Positions 1-8,887 of a DNA stretch of 64,000 bases are shown in pieces. The DNA is taken from contig NZ_CP137734.1 of assembly GCF_033406955.1 (NCBI RefSeq), forward strand, positions 3,906,001-3,970,000, given 5' to 3'. The translations under genes were made by a program, and so were the position numbers. Position 1 is the first letter of the stretch; the number at the start of each line of letters is the position of its first letter. The notes beneath the pieces were generated by a model, which did no database searches, had not been told where the DNA came from, and worked only from the letters and a program-made list of their open reading frames with translations. The DNA comes from Streptomyces violaceoruber. GTDB taxonomy: Bacteria > Actinomycetota > Actinomycetes > Streptomycetales > Streptomycetaceae.

Positions 1-1
1 C

Positions 2-1291
2 ATGCCTGTCGCCGGACTCGGACGTGCCGCACGCGAGACCGTCTCCGGGCTCCCCCGCGCGTTCTGGTGGCTGTGGACCAGCACCCTGGTCAACCGGCTC
101 GGTGCCTTCGTCGCCACCTTCATGGCGCTGTACCTGACCATCGACCGCGGCTACTCCGCCTCGTACGCCGGTCTGGTCGCCGCTCTGCACGGGCTCGGCG
201 GAGTCGTGTCCTCGCTGGGCGCCGGGGTGATGACCGACCGGCTGGGGCGGCGGCCCACGCTGCTGGTCGCGCAGACCTCCACCGCGCTGTCGGTCGCGCT
301 GCTCGGCTTCATGCGGGACCCGGTGGCCATCGCCGCCGTCGCCTTCCTGGTCGGCATGGCGAGCAACGCCTCCCGGCCGGCGGTGCAGGCGATGATGGCG
401 GACATCGTGCGGCCCGAGGACCGTATCCGGGCGTTCTCGCTCAACTACTGGGCGATCAACCTCGGCTTCGCGATCTCCTCCATGGCGGCCGGGTTCATCG
501 CCGAGTACAGCTATCTCGCCGGGTTCATGATCGAGGCCGGTATGACGCTGGTGTGCGCCGTGCTCGTCTTCGTGAAGCTGCCCGAGTCGCGGCCGAAGGA
601 ACACGCCACCGAGACGTCCGGCGGCGGGGACGCGGTGCCCGTCTCGCTCGGGACCGTGCTGCGCGACGGGCGGTACATGGGGGTCGTCGGGCTGTCCTTC
701 CTCATCGCGCTGATCTTTCAGCAGGCCTACGTCGGGCTGCCCGTCGCCATGGGCGAGGCCGGGTTCACGCCCGCCGACTTCGGCATGGCGATCGCCGTCA
801 ACGGTGTGCTGATCGTCGTGCTCCAGATTCCCGTCACGCGGTTCATCCAGCACCGTGATCCGCGGCTGCTGCTCATCGGCTCGGCGCTGCTGGCCGGGTA
901 CGGGTTCGGGCTCACCGCCTTCGCCGGGTCGGTCGCGGTGTTCGCTCTCACCGTGTGCGTGTGGACGCTGGCCGAGGTCGTCAACGCGCCGACGCAGACC
1001 GGGCTCGTCGTCCGGCTGTCGCCGGTGCACGGGCGCGGGCGGTACCAGGGGATGTACTCCATGTCCTGGGCGGTCGCCGCGCTCGTCGCCCCGCTGATGT
1101 CCGGGTTCGTCATCGACCACTGGGGCGCCGAGTGGCTGTGGGGCATCTGCGCCGTCGTCGGCACGGTGGCGGCGGCCGGGTACTGGGGGCTCATGCGGGG
1201 CCTGCCGAACGGCGGCGACGGCGACGAGACGCCGGTGGCACAGGACACGTCCGCCGCTCCCGTGCCCCGGGCCGACACGAGCGCCGTCTGA
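2..1291 (+). CDS. MFS drug/metabolite exporter
   Basis: A 429-residue integral membrane protein with about 12 hydrophobic segments in two halves. The MFS motif A lies in the loop after TM2 (Asp79-Arg80 and Gly-Arg-Arg around 82-84), and a long polar loop near residues 195-215 separates the halves. This is the usual layout of drug:H+ antiporter-type MFS proteins; the substrate cannot be read from sequence. The ATG is the second base of the window, so no ribosome site is visible and an upstream start cannot be excluded, although the N-terminus (cytosolic lead, then TM1) looks complete. The C-terminal tail is short and acidic. A 26-bp tandem repeat follows the stop, and the next gene is convergent. 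Confidence 0.85.
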   Translation: MPVAGLGRAARETVSGLPRAFWWLWTSTLVNRLGAFVATFMALYLTIDRGYSASYAGLVAALHGLGGVVSSLGAGVMTDRLGRRPTLLVAQTSTALSVALLGFMRDPVAIAAVAFLVGMASNASRPAVQAMMADIVRPEDRIRAFSLNYWAINLGFAISSMAAGFIAEYSYLAGFMIEAGMTLVCAVLVFVKLPESRPKEHATETSGGGDAVPVSLGTVLRDGRYMGVVGLSFLIALIFQQAYVGLPVAMGEAGFTPADFGMAIAVNGVLIVVLQIPVTRFIQHRDPRLLLIGSALLAGYGFGLTAFAGSVAVFALTVCVWTLAEVVNAPTQTGLVVRLSPVHGRGRYQGMYSMSWAVAALVAPLMSGFVIDHWGAEWLWGICAVVGTVAAAGYWGLMRGLPNGGDGDETPVAQDTSAAPVPRADTSAV

Positions 1292-1309
1292 CCCCGCCGC
1301 TCGCCGGGC

Positions 1310-1387
1310 GGTGCGTCCGGTCCCGGGTGCGCCCCGGTGCGTCCGGTCCCGGGTGCATCCCGGTACATCCGGTCACGGGTGCATCCG
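1310..1387. repeat. 26-bp tandem repeat, three copies
   Basis: Three head-to-tail 26-bp copies begin at 1310, 1336 and 1362; the first two are nearly identical and the third is diverged. Each contains GTGCGTCCGGTCCCGGGTGC or a close variant. The array lies between two convergent genes, and the third copy runs over the stop codon and last codons of the DUF2000 gene. Confidence 0.85.
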
Positions 1388-1840
1388 CGCACCCTTCAGC
1401 ACCTTGTCCACCGCGTTCTTCGGGCCGTACACCGCGAGACCCACCAGGTCCAGGTCCGCCGTCGCCACCGCCCGTACCGCCGCGCGGTTGTCGCGGTCGT
1501 TGCCCGTGGCGAAGAGGTCGGACGTGAAGAGGGCGCGGGGCAGGGCGCGGGACAGTACGCGCGCGTGGGCGGTCGTCAGCGTCTCCTTCGTGCCCTCGAA
1601 GACCAGCACAGGCTGGCGGAACATCGGCAGGTAACCGACCGCGTCCGCGTCCTCGTAGGGCTCCCCGATCACCTCGGGGAACTGCTTGCCCAGGCCGCTG
1701 ACCAGGAACGCCGTGACGTTGAGGCGCTGCCAGGTCTCCAGGTCCTCGCGCAGCAGTACGGCGATCTTGGTGTCGAAGCGGACGGGGGTCTCGGCCTCGG
1801 GAGCCCTGGGAGTCTGGGGGGCTGCTTCGTGCGTGCTCAT
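1373..1840 (-). CDS. DUF2000 family protein
   Basis: A soluble 155-residue protein. After a Pro/Ala-rich tail of about 20 residues comes the DUF2000 fold, beginning with the family-typical pattern of 'FDTKIAVLLREDL' and then an alpha/beta body. The function of the family is not established. I chose ATG 1840; a longer frame to 1891 would run through the promoter of the divergent AraC-type gene. The two starts lie only 49 bp apart, so co-regulation by that AraC protein is a reasonable inference. The last codons lie in the third copy of a 26-bp tandem repeat, so the C-terminus may vary between strains. Confidence 0.75.
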   Translation of the reverse strand: MSTHEAAPQTPRAPEAETPVRFDTKIAVLLREDLETWQRLNVTAFLVSGLGKQFPEVIGEPYEDADAVGYLPMFRQPVLVFEGTKETLTTAHARVLSRALPRALFTSDLFATGNDRDNRAAVRAVATADLDLVGLAVYGPKNAVDKVLKGARMHP

Positions 1841-1889
1841 ACGGTGAGACTGCCGACCCGCACCCCGCCCGGTCTTGTACGTTTTTTGC

Positions 1890-2705
1890 ATGGGCGGCCG
1901 ATCGAAGGACCAGCGGAACGTCTCCGCCTGGCGGCCCCGCGTCCCCGGCGTCGTCGAGGTCTTCCACGCCCACTACACCGAGTACGCCTATCCGATGCAC
2001 GTCCACGACGCCTGGACGCTGCTCATCGTCGACGACGGCGCCGTACGGTACGACCTGGACCGGCACGAGCACGGCACCCCGCACGACACGGTGTCGCTGC
2101 TGCCGCCGCACGTGCCGCACAACGGCTCCCCGGCGACCCCGGACGGCTTCCGCAAGCGCGTCCTGTACCTGGACGCATCCCGGCTCGGCGACGAGCTGAT
2201 CGGACCGGCGGTGGACGCGCCCGACCTGCGCGACCCGGTGCTGCGGCGGCGGGTCGGGCAGCTGCACGCGGCGCTCGCGCTGCCCGGGGACGAACTGGAG
2301 GCGGAGAGCCGGCTGACCCTGATCGGCGACCGGCTGCGCGACCATCTGCGGCCCGGGACCGGCGCGGCCGGCGCCCGCCGGGACCCCGTGCTCGCCCGGC
2401 GGCTGCGGGAGCTGCTCGACGAGCGGGTCGTCGCGGGGATCGGGCTGACGGAGGCGGCCGCGCTCGTGCCCGCGCACCCGGCGCACCTCGTACGGGCGTT
2501 CAGCGGCGCGTACGGCATCGCGCCGCACCAGTACCTGATGTCCCGGCGGGTCGACCGGGCCCGGCGGCTGCTGCTGGCCGGACGGGCTCCGGCGGACGTG
2601 GCCGGCGCCACCGGGTTCTACGACCAGGCCCATCTGACCCGGCACTTCAAGCGGTTGGTGGGGGTCACGCCGGGGCGGTACCGGGCCGGCGGCGTCCGGA
2701 CCTGA
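1890..2705 (+). CDS. AraC family transcriptional regulator
   Basis: A 271-residue regulator. Residues about 15-150 form an AraC-type cupin sensor domain (His-rich strand 'HVHDAWTLL', then PHVPHNG). Residues about 170-265 form two helix-turn-helix units, ending with the family signature around 'GFYDQAHLTRHFKRLVGVTPGRY'-like positions. It probably binds a small ligand and controls the divergent DUF2000 gene and/or itself. ATG 1890 is preferred over an in-frame TTG at 1875 because a TACGTT hexamer (1878-1883) lies 6 nt before it, predicting a leaderless mRNA. Confidence 0.85.
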   Translation: MGGRSKDQRNVSAWRPRVPGVVEVFHAHYTEYAYPMHVHDAWTLLIVDDGAVRYDLDRHEHGTPHDTVSLLPPHVPHNGSPATPDGFRKRVLYLDASRLGDELIGPAVDAPDLRDPVLRRRVGQLHAALALPGDELEAESRLTLIGDRLRDHLRPGTGAAGARRDPVLARRLRELLDERVVAGIGLTEAAALVPAHPAHLVRAFSGAYGIAPHQYLMSRRVDRARRLLLAGRAPADVAGATGFYDQAHLTRHFKRLVGVTPGRYRAGGVRT

Positions 2706-2733
2706 CGCCGGTCAGCCGTCCCACAGCCTCCGG

Positions 2734-3240
2734 TCAGTCGCCGGAGCGCTCGATCAGGTGCTGGAACGCCTCCAGGTTCCGCGTCGACTCGCCGCGCGCG
2801 GTGCGCCACTCGTACTCCTTGCGGATGGCGGAGGCGAAGCCCAGCTCCAGCAGGGTGTTGAAGGCGCCGTCGGCGGCCTCCAGGACCTGGCCGAGGAGGC
2901 GGTCGATCTCGTCGGGGGTGACGGCGGCCAGGGGGAGTTTCGCGGTGACGTAGATGTCGCCGAGGCGGTCGACGGCGTAACCGATGCCGTAGAGCTTGAG
3001 GTTGCGTTCCAGCAGCCAGCGGTGGACGGCCGGTTCGTTCTCGTCGGGGTGGCGGACGACGAAGGCGTTGAGGGAGAGGGAGTGGCGTCCGAGGCGGAGG
3101 GAGACCGTCGTCGACAGCTTGCGGGTGCCGGGGAGCTTGACGACGTAGGTGCCGGACTCGGGGCTCTCCCACTCCAGCTCGGCGTCCTTCAGCGCCTCCT
3201 CGAGGGCCTGCGCTGCCTTCTGCTGTGGTGCCTCAGCCAT
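2734..3240 (-). CDS. YbjN domain-containing protein
   Basis: A soluble 168-residue protein of the YbjN type (alpha/beta fold, no membrane segment, no signal peptide), resembling type III secretion chaperone-like folds. The biochemical role in Actinobacteria is unknown. Its ATG lies inside the end of mshA: mshA stops at 3233 while this gene starts at 3240, an 8-base overlap, so the two are probably translated in a coupled way from one mRNA. That places it in a mycothiol-related operon, but a direct role in mycothiol synthesis is only an inference from position. Confidence 0.8.
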   Translation of the reverse strand: MAEAPQQKAAQALEEALKDAELEWESPESGTYVVKLPGTRKLSTTVSLRLGRHSLSLNAFVVRHPDENEPAVHRWLLERNLKLYGIGYAVDRLGDIYVTAKLPLAAVTPDEIDRLLGQVLEAADGAFNTLLELGFASAIRKEYEWRTARGESTRNLEAFQHLIERSGD

Positions 3241-4606
3241 GGTGCGAGCGTACGCGACGGCGGTACGACTGGATCGCGGCCGTGTAGACGTCGGCGGTGG
3301 TGGCGGCGGCGCTGTCCCAGCCGAAGGACTGGGCGTGCCGGGCGGCGGCGTCGCCCATGCGGGGCGTCAGATCGGGGTTGTCGGCGAAATCGCGCAGCAC
3401 GCGCGCGTAGGCGGCGGGATCGTGGCCGTGGACGAGGCGGCCGGTGTGTCCGTCGCGTACGGCGACCGGGAGGCCGCCGACCGCGGCGGCGAGCACCGGC
3501 GTACCGGCCGCCTGGGCCTCTATGGCCACCAGCCCGAAGGACTCGCTGTAGGACGGCATGACCAGCACGGACGCGGCCCGGAACCAGTCGGCGAGCTGTT
3601 CCTGGCCGACGGGCGGGCGGAAGCGTACGACGTCGGCGATGCCGAGCCGCGCGGCGAGTTTCTGCAGGCCCTCCGGCTTGGCGAGGCCGCTGCCGCTGGG
3701 GCCGCCGACGACGGGGACGACGATGCGGGAGCGCAGCTCGGGGCGTTCGTCGAGGAGGACGGCGACCGCGCGCAGCAGGATGTCCGGCGCCTTCAGGGGC
3801 TGTATCCGGCCCGCGAAGAGCGGGATCAGCGCGTCCTGGGGCAGGCCGAGGCGGGCGCGGGCGGCGGCGCGGGCGTTGCCGTGCTGTCCCGGGCCGGGCA
3901 CGCGGCCCTTGGGGAAGGGGCGGAACCGCTCCAGGTTCACGCCGGGATGGACCACGGCGACCTTGTCGGGGTCGGCGGCGTAGTGGCGGACGAGTTCGTC
4001 GGCCTCCTCGGCCGTGTTGGCGATCAGCCGGTCGGAGGCGGCGACGATCTGGGTCTCGCCGATGACGCGGGCGGCCGGTTCGGGGGTGTCGCCGTCGGCC
4101 AGGTTGGCGTTCTTGACCTTGGCCATGGTGTGCATGGCGTGCACCAGGGGCGCGCCCCAGCGCTGGGCGGCGAGCCAGCCGACGTGGCCGGAGAGCCAGT
4201 AGTGGGAGTGCACGAGGTCGTAGTGGCCGGGGCGGTGACCGGCCCAGGCCTGCATCACGCCGTGGGTGAAGGCGCAGAGCTGGGCGGGCAGCTCCTCCTT
4301 GGCCAGCCCCTCGTACGGGCCCGCGTCGACGTGCCGCACGAGGACGCCGGGGGCCAGTTCGACGGCGGGCGGGAGGGCGGCGGTGGTCGCCCGGGTGAAG
4401 ATCTCGACCTCGATGTTGATCGCGGCGAGGCGCTGCGCCAGCTCCACGATGTAGACGTTCATGCCTCCGGCGTCGCCGGTGCCGGGCTGGTGGAGCGGTG
4501 AGGTGTGCACGGAGAGCATGGCGACGCGGCGGGGCTTTCGGTTCAGCCTCAGCCGCGGGGAAGCCGCCGGTGAGCGGCGCCCGAGCCTGCTGACGTACTG
4601 GCTCAC
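3233..4606 (-). CDS. mshA: D-inositol-3-phosphate glycosyltransferase MshA
   Basis: First enzyme of mycothiol synthesis: it transfers GlcNAc from UDP-GlcNAc to 1L-myo-inositol 1-phosphate in the cytosol. The 457-residue GT-B protein has an N-terminal domain beginning 'RRVAMLSVHTSPLHQPG' with the Gly-rich 'GDAGGMNVY' acceptor loop. Its C-terminal domain carries the GRIQPLKAPD segment and the EX7E-type motif (SESFGLVAIEAQAAGTP). The start is GTG 4606, because a perfect AGGAGG lies 8 nt upstream (4615-4620); the frame is open far beyond this. It overlaps the downstream YbjN gene by 8 bases. mshD, the last mycothiol enzyme, lies at 48 kb. Confidence 0.95.
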   Translation of the reverse strand: MSQYVSRLGRRSPAASPRLRLNRKPRRVAMLSVHTSPLHQPGTGDAGGMNVYIVELAQRLAAINIEVEIFTRATTAALPPAVELAPGVLVRHVDAGPYEGLAKEELPAQLCAFTHGVMQAWAGHRPGHYDLVHSHYWLSGHVGWLAAQRWGAPLVHAMHTMAKVKNANLADGDTPEPAARVIGETQIVAASDRLIANTAEEADELVRHYAADPDKVAVVHPGVNLERFRPFPKGRVPGPGQHGNARAAARARLGLPQDALIPLFAGRIQPLKAPDILLRAVAVLLDERPELRSRIVVPVVGGPSGSGLAKPEGLQKLAARLGIADVVRFRPPVGQEQLADWFRAASVLVMPSYSESFGLVAIEAQAAGTPVLAAAVGGLPVAVRDGHTGRLVHGHDPAAYARVLRDFADNPDLTPRMGDAAARHAQSFGWDSAAATTADVYTAAIQSYRRRVRSHHG

Positions 4607-4614
4607 GAGCCGTT

Positions 4615-4620
4615 CCTCCT
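4615..4620 (-). promoter_or_regulatory. Strong ribosome binding site of mshA
   Basis: AGGAGG on the minus strand, 8 nt before GTG 4606. It decides the start of mshA within a frame that stays open to 5692. The 264-bp gap 4607-4870 holds the divergent promoters of mshA and the methyltransferase; I see no other feature there. Confidence 0.85.
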
Positions 4621-4870
4621 CGCTGCGGGCATGCCGGTCGGAGGACCCTGGGTCGCCCTCCAAGGGTTGGGAACACCGGACGGGCCGTGCTCCATTCCGG
4701 TTTTCCGGCCTTTGCCGAATCATTACCGCCGATCGCTCAACCGTTCGAGGGCCCTTCGGGTCCCCACCCGGTCGCCGCCCGAGTCGTCGGCGACGGAAGC
4801 CCCGCCTGGTGTGCGGGTACCACCATTCCGCGGCCGAATGCCGGGCGGCCGGCCGCATACCCTCGTAGGC

Positions 4871-5686
4871 ATGCCATCCCGCGCCACCGCCACCCGCCCC
4901 GTGGGCACGGTCACGCGCGGGACGACGAACCCCAACCGGCTGCGCCGCATGGACCGCTGGATCGCGGCCGCGCACGGTGCCGAACTGCGCCGCGCGGCCG
5001 ACCCGGTCGCCGTCGACCTCGGCTACGGCGCGGCGCCCTGGACCGCCGTCGAACTGCTGCACCGCCTGCGCACGGTCGCGTCGCACGCGCGCGTGGTGGG
5101 CGTCGAGATCGACCCGGCCCGGGTGGCGGCGGCCCAGCCGTACGCGCGCGTGGGGCTCGATTTCCGGCACGGCGGTTTCGAGGTCCCCGTCTCCGCGCCG
5201 CCGCTGCTGATCCGCGCGGCGAACGTGTTGCGCCAGTACGACGAGGGCGAGGTCGCCGCCGTCTGGCGGCGGCTGTGCGCGCGGCTCGCGCCGGCCTCGG
5301 AGCACTCGCGCGGCGGACTGCTGGTCGAGGGGACCTGCGACGAGATCGGGCGCAGGCACGTGTGGGTGGCGCTCGGGCCCGAGGGACCGCGCACGGTCAC
5401 CTTCGCGACCCGGCTCGGTTCCCTGGACCGCCCCTCCGACCTGGCCGAACGGCTGCCGAAGGCGCTCATCCACCGCAATGTCCCCGGCGAGCCCGTGCAC
5501 GCCTTCCTGCGCGACTTCGACCGCGCCTGGGCCGCCGCCGCGCCCTACGCCTCCTACGGCGCGCGGCAGCGCTGGATGCGGGCGGTGCGGGACCTGACGG
5601 CCGACTGGCCGGTGACGGACGGGCCGGTGCGGTGGCGGCAGGGCGAAGTGACGGTGCGGTGGGAGGCGTTGGCGCCCCGCGGGTGA
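4871..5686 (+). CDS. Class I SAM-dependent methyltransferase
   Basis: A soluble 271-residue protein with a Rossmann-type SAM site. Motif I is at residues 49-58 (DLGYGAAPWT) and an acidic strand end is at Glu79 (VVGVEID). A C-terminal part of about 130 residues has no obvious family signature. The substrate is unknown. ATG 4871 is preceded by TACCCT (4858-4863) with a 7-nt gap, which predicts a leaderless transcript and argues against the much longer upstream frame. It diverges from mshA. Confidence 0.8.
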   Translation: MPSRATATRPVGTVTRGTTNPNRLRRMDRWIAAAHGAELRRAADPVAVDLGYGAAPWTAVELLHRLRTVASHARVVGVEIDPARVAAAQPYARVGLDFRHGGFEVPVSAPPLLIRAANVLRQYDEGEVAAVWRRLCARLAPASEHSRGGLLVEGTCDEIGRRHVWVALGPEGPRTVTFATRLGSLDRPSDLAERLPKALIHRNVPGEPVHAFLRDFDRAWAAAAPYASYGARQRWMRAVRDLTADWPVTDGPVRWRQGEVTVRWEALAPRG

Positions 5687-5892
5687 GCCCACGGCGCGGA
5701 CGGTGCGAGCGGGGCGGGCGGGGCGAGCGGGGCCGAGCGGAGGCCGCGGCCGGGAACGATCTCCCTGCGGCGTTCGTCACACCCCGAGGGGAAGCAGGAG
5801 GAAAGCACGGCCTCTGTCGCTTTTCGCGCCGGCATGGCACGATCCCCCGAGCGAGCTATGTTACTGACGGTTAATCAGGTTGGGGGCGAGGT

Positions 5893-7053
5893 ATGCGTAC
5901 GGGGAAGCGTGTCCTGACGACGACTGCCGTGACCGTGGTCTGCGCGATCACCGTGCTGGCGGCGCCGGGGACGGCGTTCGCGGACCCGGGCCCCTCGGCC
6001 TCGTCCTCGCCGTCGCAGTCGCCGGGCACTCCCGGCGCCTCCGCCACCCCGTCCGCCCCCGCCGCCCCGTCAGCCCCGCCCGGCAAGGGCAAGGACCTGG
6101 AAGCCGTACGCGAGAAGCTCGACGGGCTCTACCGCGCGGCGGCCTCGGCCACGGAGGAGTACAACGCCGCCGAGGAGAAGGCCGAGAAGCAGAACGCCGA
6201 GATCGTCGAGCTGGCCAAGAAGATCGTCAAGGGTCAGGAGAAGCTGGACGGCCTCAAGGACCGCGCGGGAGCCGCGGCCCGCTCCCAGTACCGCACCGGC
6301 GGCCTGCCCGACGGGGCGAAGCTCATCCTGAGCGACGACCCGGAGGACTTCCTCGACGGCACCGGCCGGGTGATCCAGGGCCAGCGCGCCACCAAGGGCC
6401 TGCTCGGCGAGCTGACCCGCGCCCAGCGGGACCTGAAGGCCTACGCGGCGGACGCCTCCGCCCGCTTCAAGGAGCTGGAGGCGAACCGCAAGGCCAAGGC
6501 CACCGCCCAGAAGAAGATCGAGAAGCAGATCGCGGCGGCCGAGAAGCTGGAGTCCGAGCTGGAGAAGGAGGAGAAGGAACGCCTCGCCCGGCTGGAGCGG
6601 GAGGCGCAGGCCAAGGCGCAGACCGCCTGGCTCGACTCCGGCATCCTGAAGGACCTCGACACCGGGGCGACCGAGCGGGGCCGCAAGGCGGTCGAGTACG
6701 CCACCGCCCAGATCGGCAAGCCGTACCAGTGGGGCGCCGAGGGCCCGAAGTCCTACGACTGCTCCGGTCTGACCTCGCAGGCCTGGGTGGCGGCCGGACA
6801 GACGATCCCGCGCACCTCGCAGCAGCAGTGGAAGCAGCTCAGGCACGTCGCCGTCGAGGACATGCGCCCCGGCGACCTGATCATCTACTTCGACGACGCC
6901 AGCCACGTCGGCATGTACGTCGGCGACGGCTCCATGGTGCACGCCCCGCGCCCGGGGCGCTCGATCACCGTCGCGGGCGCGGGCTCGATGCCGATCCTCG
7001 GCGTGGTCCGCCCGGACACGGCCCCGGAGCGGACTTCCACCCCCAAGGAGTGA
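5893..7053 (+). CDS. Secreted NlpC/P60 cell-wall endopeptidase with coiled-coil
   Basis: A secreted peptidoglycan hydrolase of 386 residues. The signal peptide has a basic N-terminus, a hydrophobic core and probable cleavage after Ala30 (TAFA|DP). Residues 31-65 are a Pro/Ser/Ala linker, residues about 66-230 a long charged coiled coil, and residues about 255-370 the NlpC/P60 domain with catalytic Cys290 (DCSG), His338 (SHVG) and His350. This is the RipA/CwlO-like layout, in which the coiled coil controls the amidase/endopeptidase. A TATGTT hexamer at 5857-5862 could be the -10. The 206-bp upstream gap does not resemble the c-di-AMP riboswitch found before some Streptomyces wall hydrolases. 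Confidence 0.9.
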   Translation: MRTGKRVLTTTAVTVVCAITVLAAPGTAFADPGPSASSSPSQSPGTPGASATPSAPAAPSAPPGKGKDLEAVREKLDGLYRAAASATEEYNAAEEKAEKQNAEIVELAKKIVKGQEKLDGLKDRAGAAARSQYRTGGLPDGAKLILSDDPEDFLDGTGRVIQGQRATKGLLGELTRAQRDLKAYAADASARFKELEANRKAKATAQKKIEKQIAAAEKLESELEKEEKERLARLEREAQAKAQTAWLDSGILKDLDTGATERGRKAVEYATAQIGKPYQWGAEGPKSYDCSGLTSQAWVAAGQTIPRTSQQQWKQLRHVAVEDMRPGDLIIYFDDASHVGMYVGDGSMVHAPRPGRSITVAGAGSMPILGVVRPDTAPERTSTPKE

Positions 7054-7324
7054 CGCGGGCCACGCGACCGGCGCCGGGCGCGTGAGAAGGACCACGTGAC
7101 CCAGTCCACGCCCGGCACCCGCCCCCGCGTGACCTTCGTCATCCCCGTACCCGGGCCGACGTGTCCAACTGCGGGGGAAAACGCGGCATATGACAGTGGC
7201 CCTCGGCCGCCCGACGTGTTCTGGACCATTCCGCAGCGGCGCCGTCACCCGCTATGGTCCCCGTCGGTGGGTCGAGGTCCCTCGCCCCGCCATGCCCTCG
7301 GGGGGAGGGAAGGAACCCAAGACG

Positions 7325-8818
7325 ATGCCCGTACCCGTACCGCGGCAGAGGGCGATCCCGGCCGTGGAGTGTGGTCAGGCGCCCGCCGCGTCCCCGGACA
7401 GCGGCCCTTCCAAGGAACAGGCCCCGCCCGGGACGCACCAGGCCGAGAACGCCGCCACCCGGCGAGAGAACACCCGAGAGAACCCCACGGAGAAGCGCGA
7501 GAAGCCCACGGACACCAGCACGGAGACCAGCACCGGCACGAGCACCGGCACCGGCACCGACCGGACCCCGGCGCCCGGCGTCCGGGCCGAGAGCGCGGCT
7601 CCCACGAACCTGACGGTGCTGCTGATCGAGGACGATCCGGCCGGCTCGCCGATCGTGCCGGACCTGCTCGACCAGTCCGGCAAGCCGATCCGCGTCCGCA
7701 CCGCGCGCAACCTCACCGAGGCCGGGCGGCTGCTGACCGACGACGTCCACTGCATCCTGCTGGACCTCGCCCTGTCGGCCCCCGCCCCGGCCCGCACGAA
7801 CACCGACGGCGGTGGCAGCGGCAACGGCGGCGACGCGGAGGGCGACGACGAGCTGGCGGTGCTCCGGCACGTCCTGGAGCTGGCGCCCCGGCACGCCGTG
7901 CTCGCCCTCACCTCCTCCAGCGACGCCGAGCGCGGCGCCGAGGCGGTGGCGGTCGGCGCGCAGGACTACCTGTTCCGCGACGAGCTGGACGGCCGCCTGC
8001 TGAGCCGGGCGATCCGCTACGCCGTCGAGCGCAAGCGGTCCGACTCGGCGGAGCGGCGGCTGGCCGAGGGCAGGCTGCGGGCGCAGGAGAACCGCCGTCT
8101 GGAGCGCGGCCTGCTGCCGACCCCGCTGCTGGCCGGCTCCCCGCTGCGCTTCGCCGCCCGCTACCGCCCGGGCCGCTCGCGCGCGCTGCTGGGCGGCGAC
8201 TTCTACGACGTCGTGCGCACCCCGGACGGCACCGTGCACGCCATGATCGGCGACGTCTGCGGGCACGGCCCGGACGAGGCGGCGCTCGGCGTGGAGCTGC
8301 GGATCGCCTGGCGGGCGCTGACGCTGGCGGGGCTGTGCGGCGACGAGCTGCTCGGCACGCTCCAGCAGGTGCTGGAGCACGAGCGCTCGGACGACGAGAT
8401 CTTCGCGACGCTGTGCGCCGTGGACATCACCCCGGACGGCCGCCGCGCGGGCCTGTGCCTGGCCGGGCACCCGTCCCCGCTGCTCAGCCGCCCGGGCATG
8501 CCCGCACGGCTGCTGCCCTACGACAACAACGGCCCGGCGCTGGGGCTGCTGCCGGGCGCCCGCTGGCCGCGGATGCAGGTGGAGCTGGGCGCCGAGTGGA
8601 GCCTGATGCTGTACACCGACGGCCTGATCGAGGGCCACGTCGGCGGAGGCCGGGAGCGGCTCGGCCAGGACGGCATGGTGGAGCTGGTGCGGCGTCAGCG
8701 CGCCGAGGGTCTGACCGGCGAGGAGCTGCTGCGGGCGACCGTCAACGAGGTCCGCGAACTCAACGGCGGCGAACTGGCCGACGACCTGGCCGTCGTCCTG
8801 CTGGACCGGACGGCCTGA
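7325..8818 (+). CDS. Response-regulator-like PP2C (SpoIIE/RsbU-type) phosphatase
   Basis: A 497-residue cytosolic protein. Residues 1-95 are a low-complexity tail rich in Thr, Glu and Pro, residues about 96-235 a receiver-like domain, and residues about 275-495 a PP2C domain (metal-binding GGDFYD at 290-295 and terminal 'DDLAVVLLD'). Family proteins dephosphorylate anti-anti-sigma factors. The receiver keeps acidic Asp103/Asp104 and Asp147, but the usual Lys is Arg218, and a Gly/Asn-rich insert sits at about 155-175. It may therefore be an atypical or phosphorylation-independent receiver. ATG 7325 is supported by a GGGAGGGAAGGA stretch upstream; the preceding 271 bp hold no gene I can support. 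Confidence 0.88.
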   Translation: MPVPVPRQRAIPAVECGQAPAASPDSGPSKEQAPPGTHQAENAATRRENTRENPTEKREKPTDTSTETSTGTSTGTGTDRTPAPGVRAESAAPTNLTVLLIEDDPAGSPIVPDLLDQSGKPIRVRTARNLTEAGRLLTDDVHCILLDLALSAPAPARTNTDGGGSGNGGDAEGDDELAVLRHVLELAPRHAVLALTSSSDAERGAEAVAVGAQDYLFRDELDGRLLSRAIRYAVERKRSDSAERRLAEGRLRAQENRRLERGLLPTPLLAGSPLRFAARYRPGRSRALLGGDFYDVVRTPDGTVHAMIGDVCGHGPDEAALGVELRIAWRALTLAGLCGDELLGTLQQVLEHERSDDEIFATLCAVDITPDGRRAGLCLAGHPSPLLSRPGMPARLLPYDNNGPALGLLPGARWPRMQVELGAEWSLMLYTDGLIEGHVGGGRERLGQDGMVELVRRQRAEGLTGEELLRATVNEVRELNGGELADDLAVVLLDRTA

Positions 8819-8887
8819 GCCGCCCGGTCCCGGTTCCGGTGATCCCGCGCGGGTCCTCCCGCCGGTGTCCGCCGCCGTCGTACGGGG

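Noticed and set aside
3233..5692. mshA frame open for 819 codons on the minus strand
   Set aside because: Only the part after GTG 4606 matches a GT-B enzyme and has an AGGAGG at proper distance; the rest is antisense to a recognisable methyltransferase.
5687..5892. c-di-AMP (ydaO) riboswitch before the NlpC/P60 gene
   Set aside because: The gap is short and lacks the conserved core and paired segments that I would expect.
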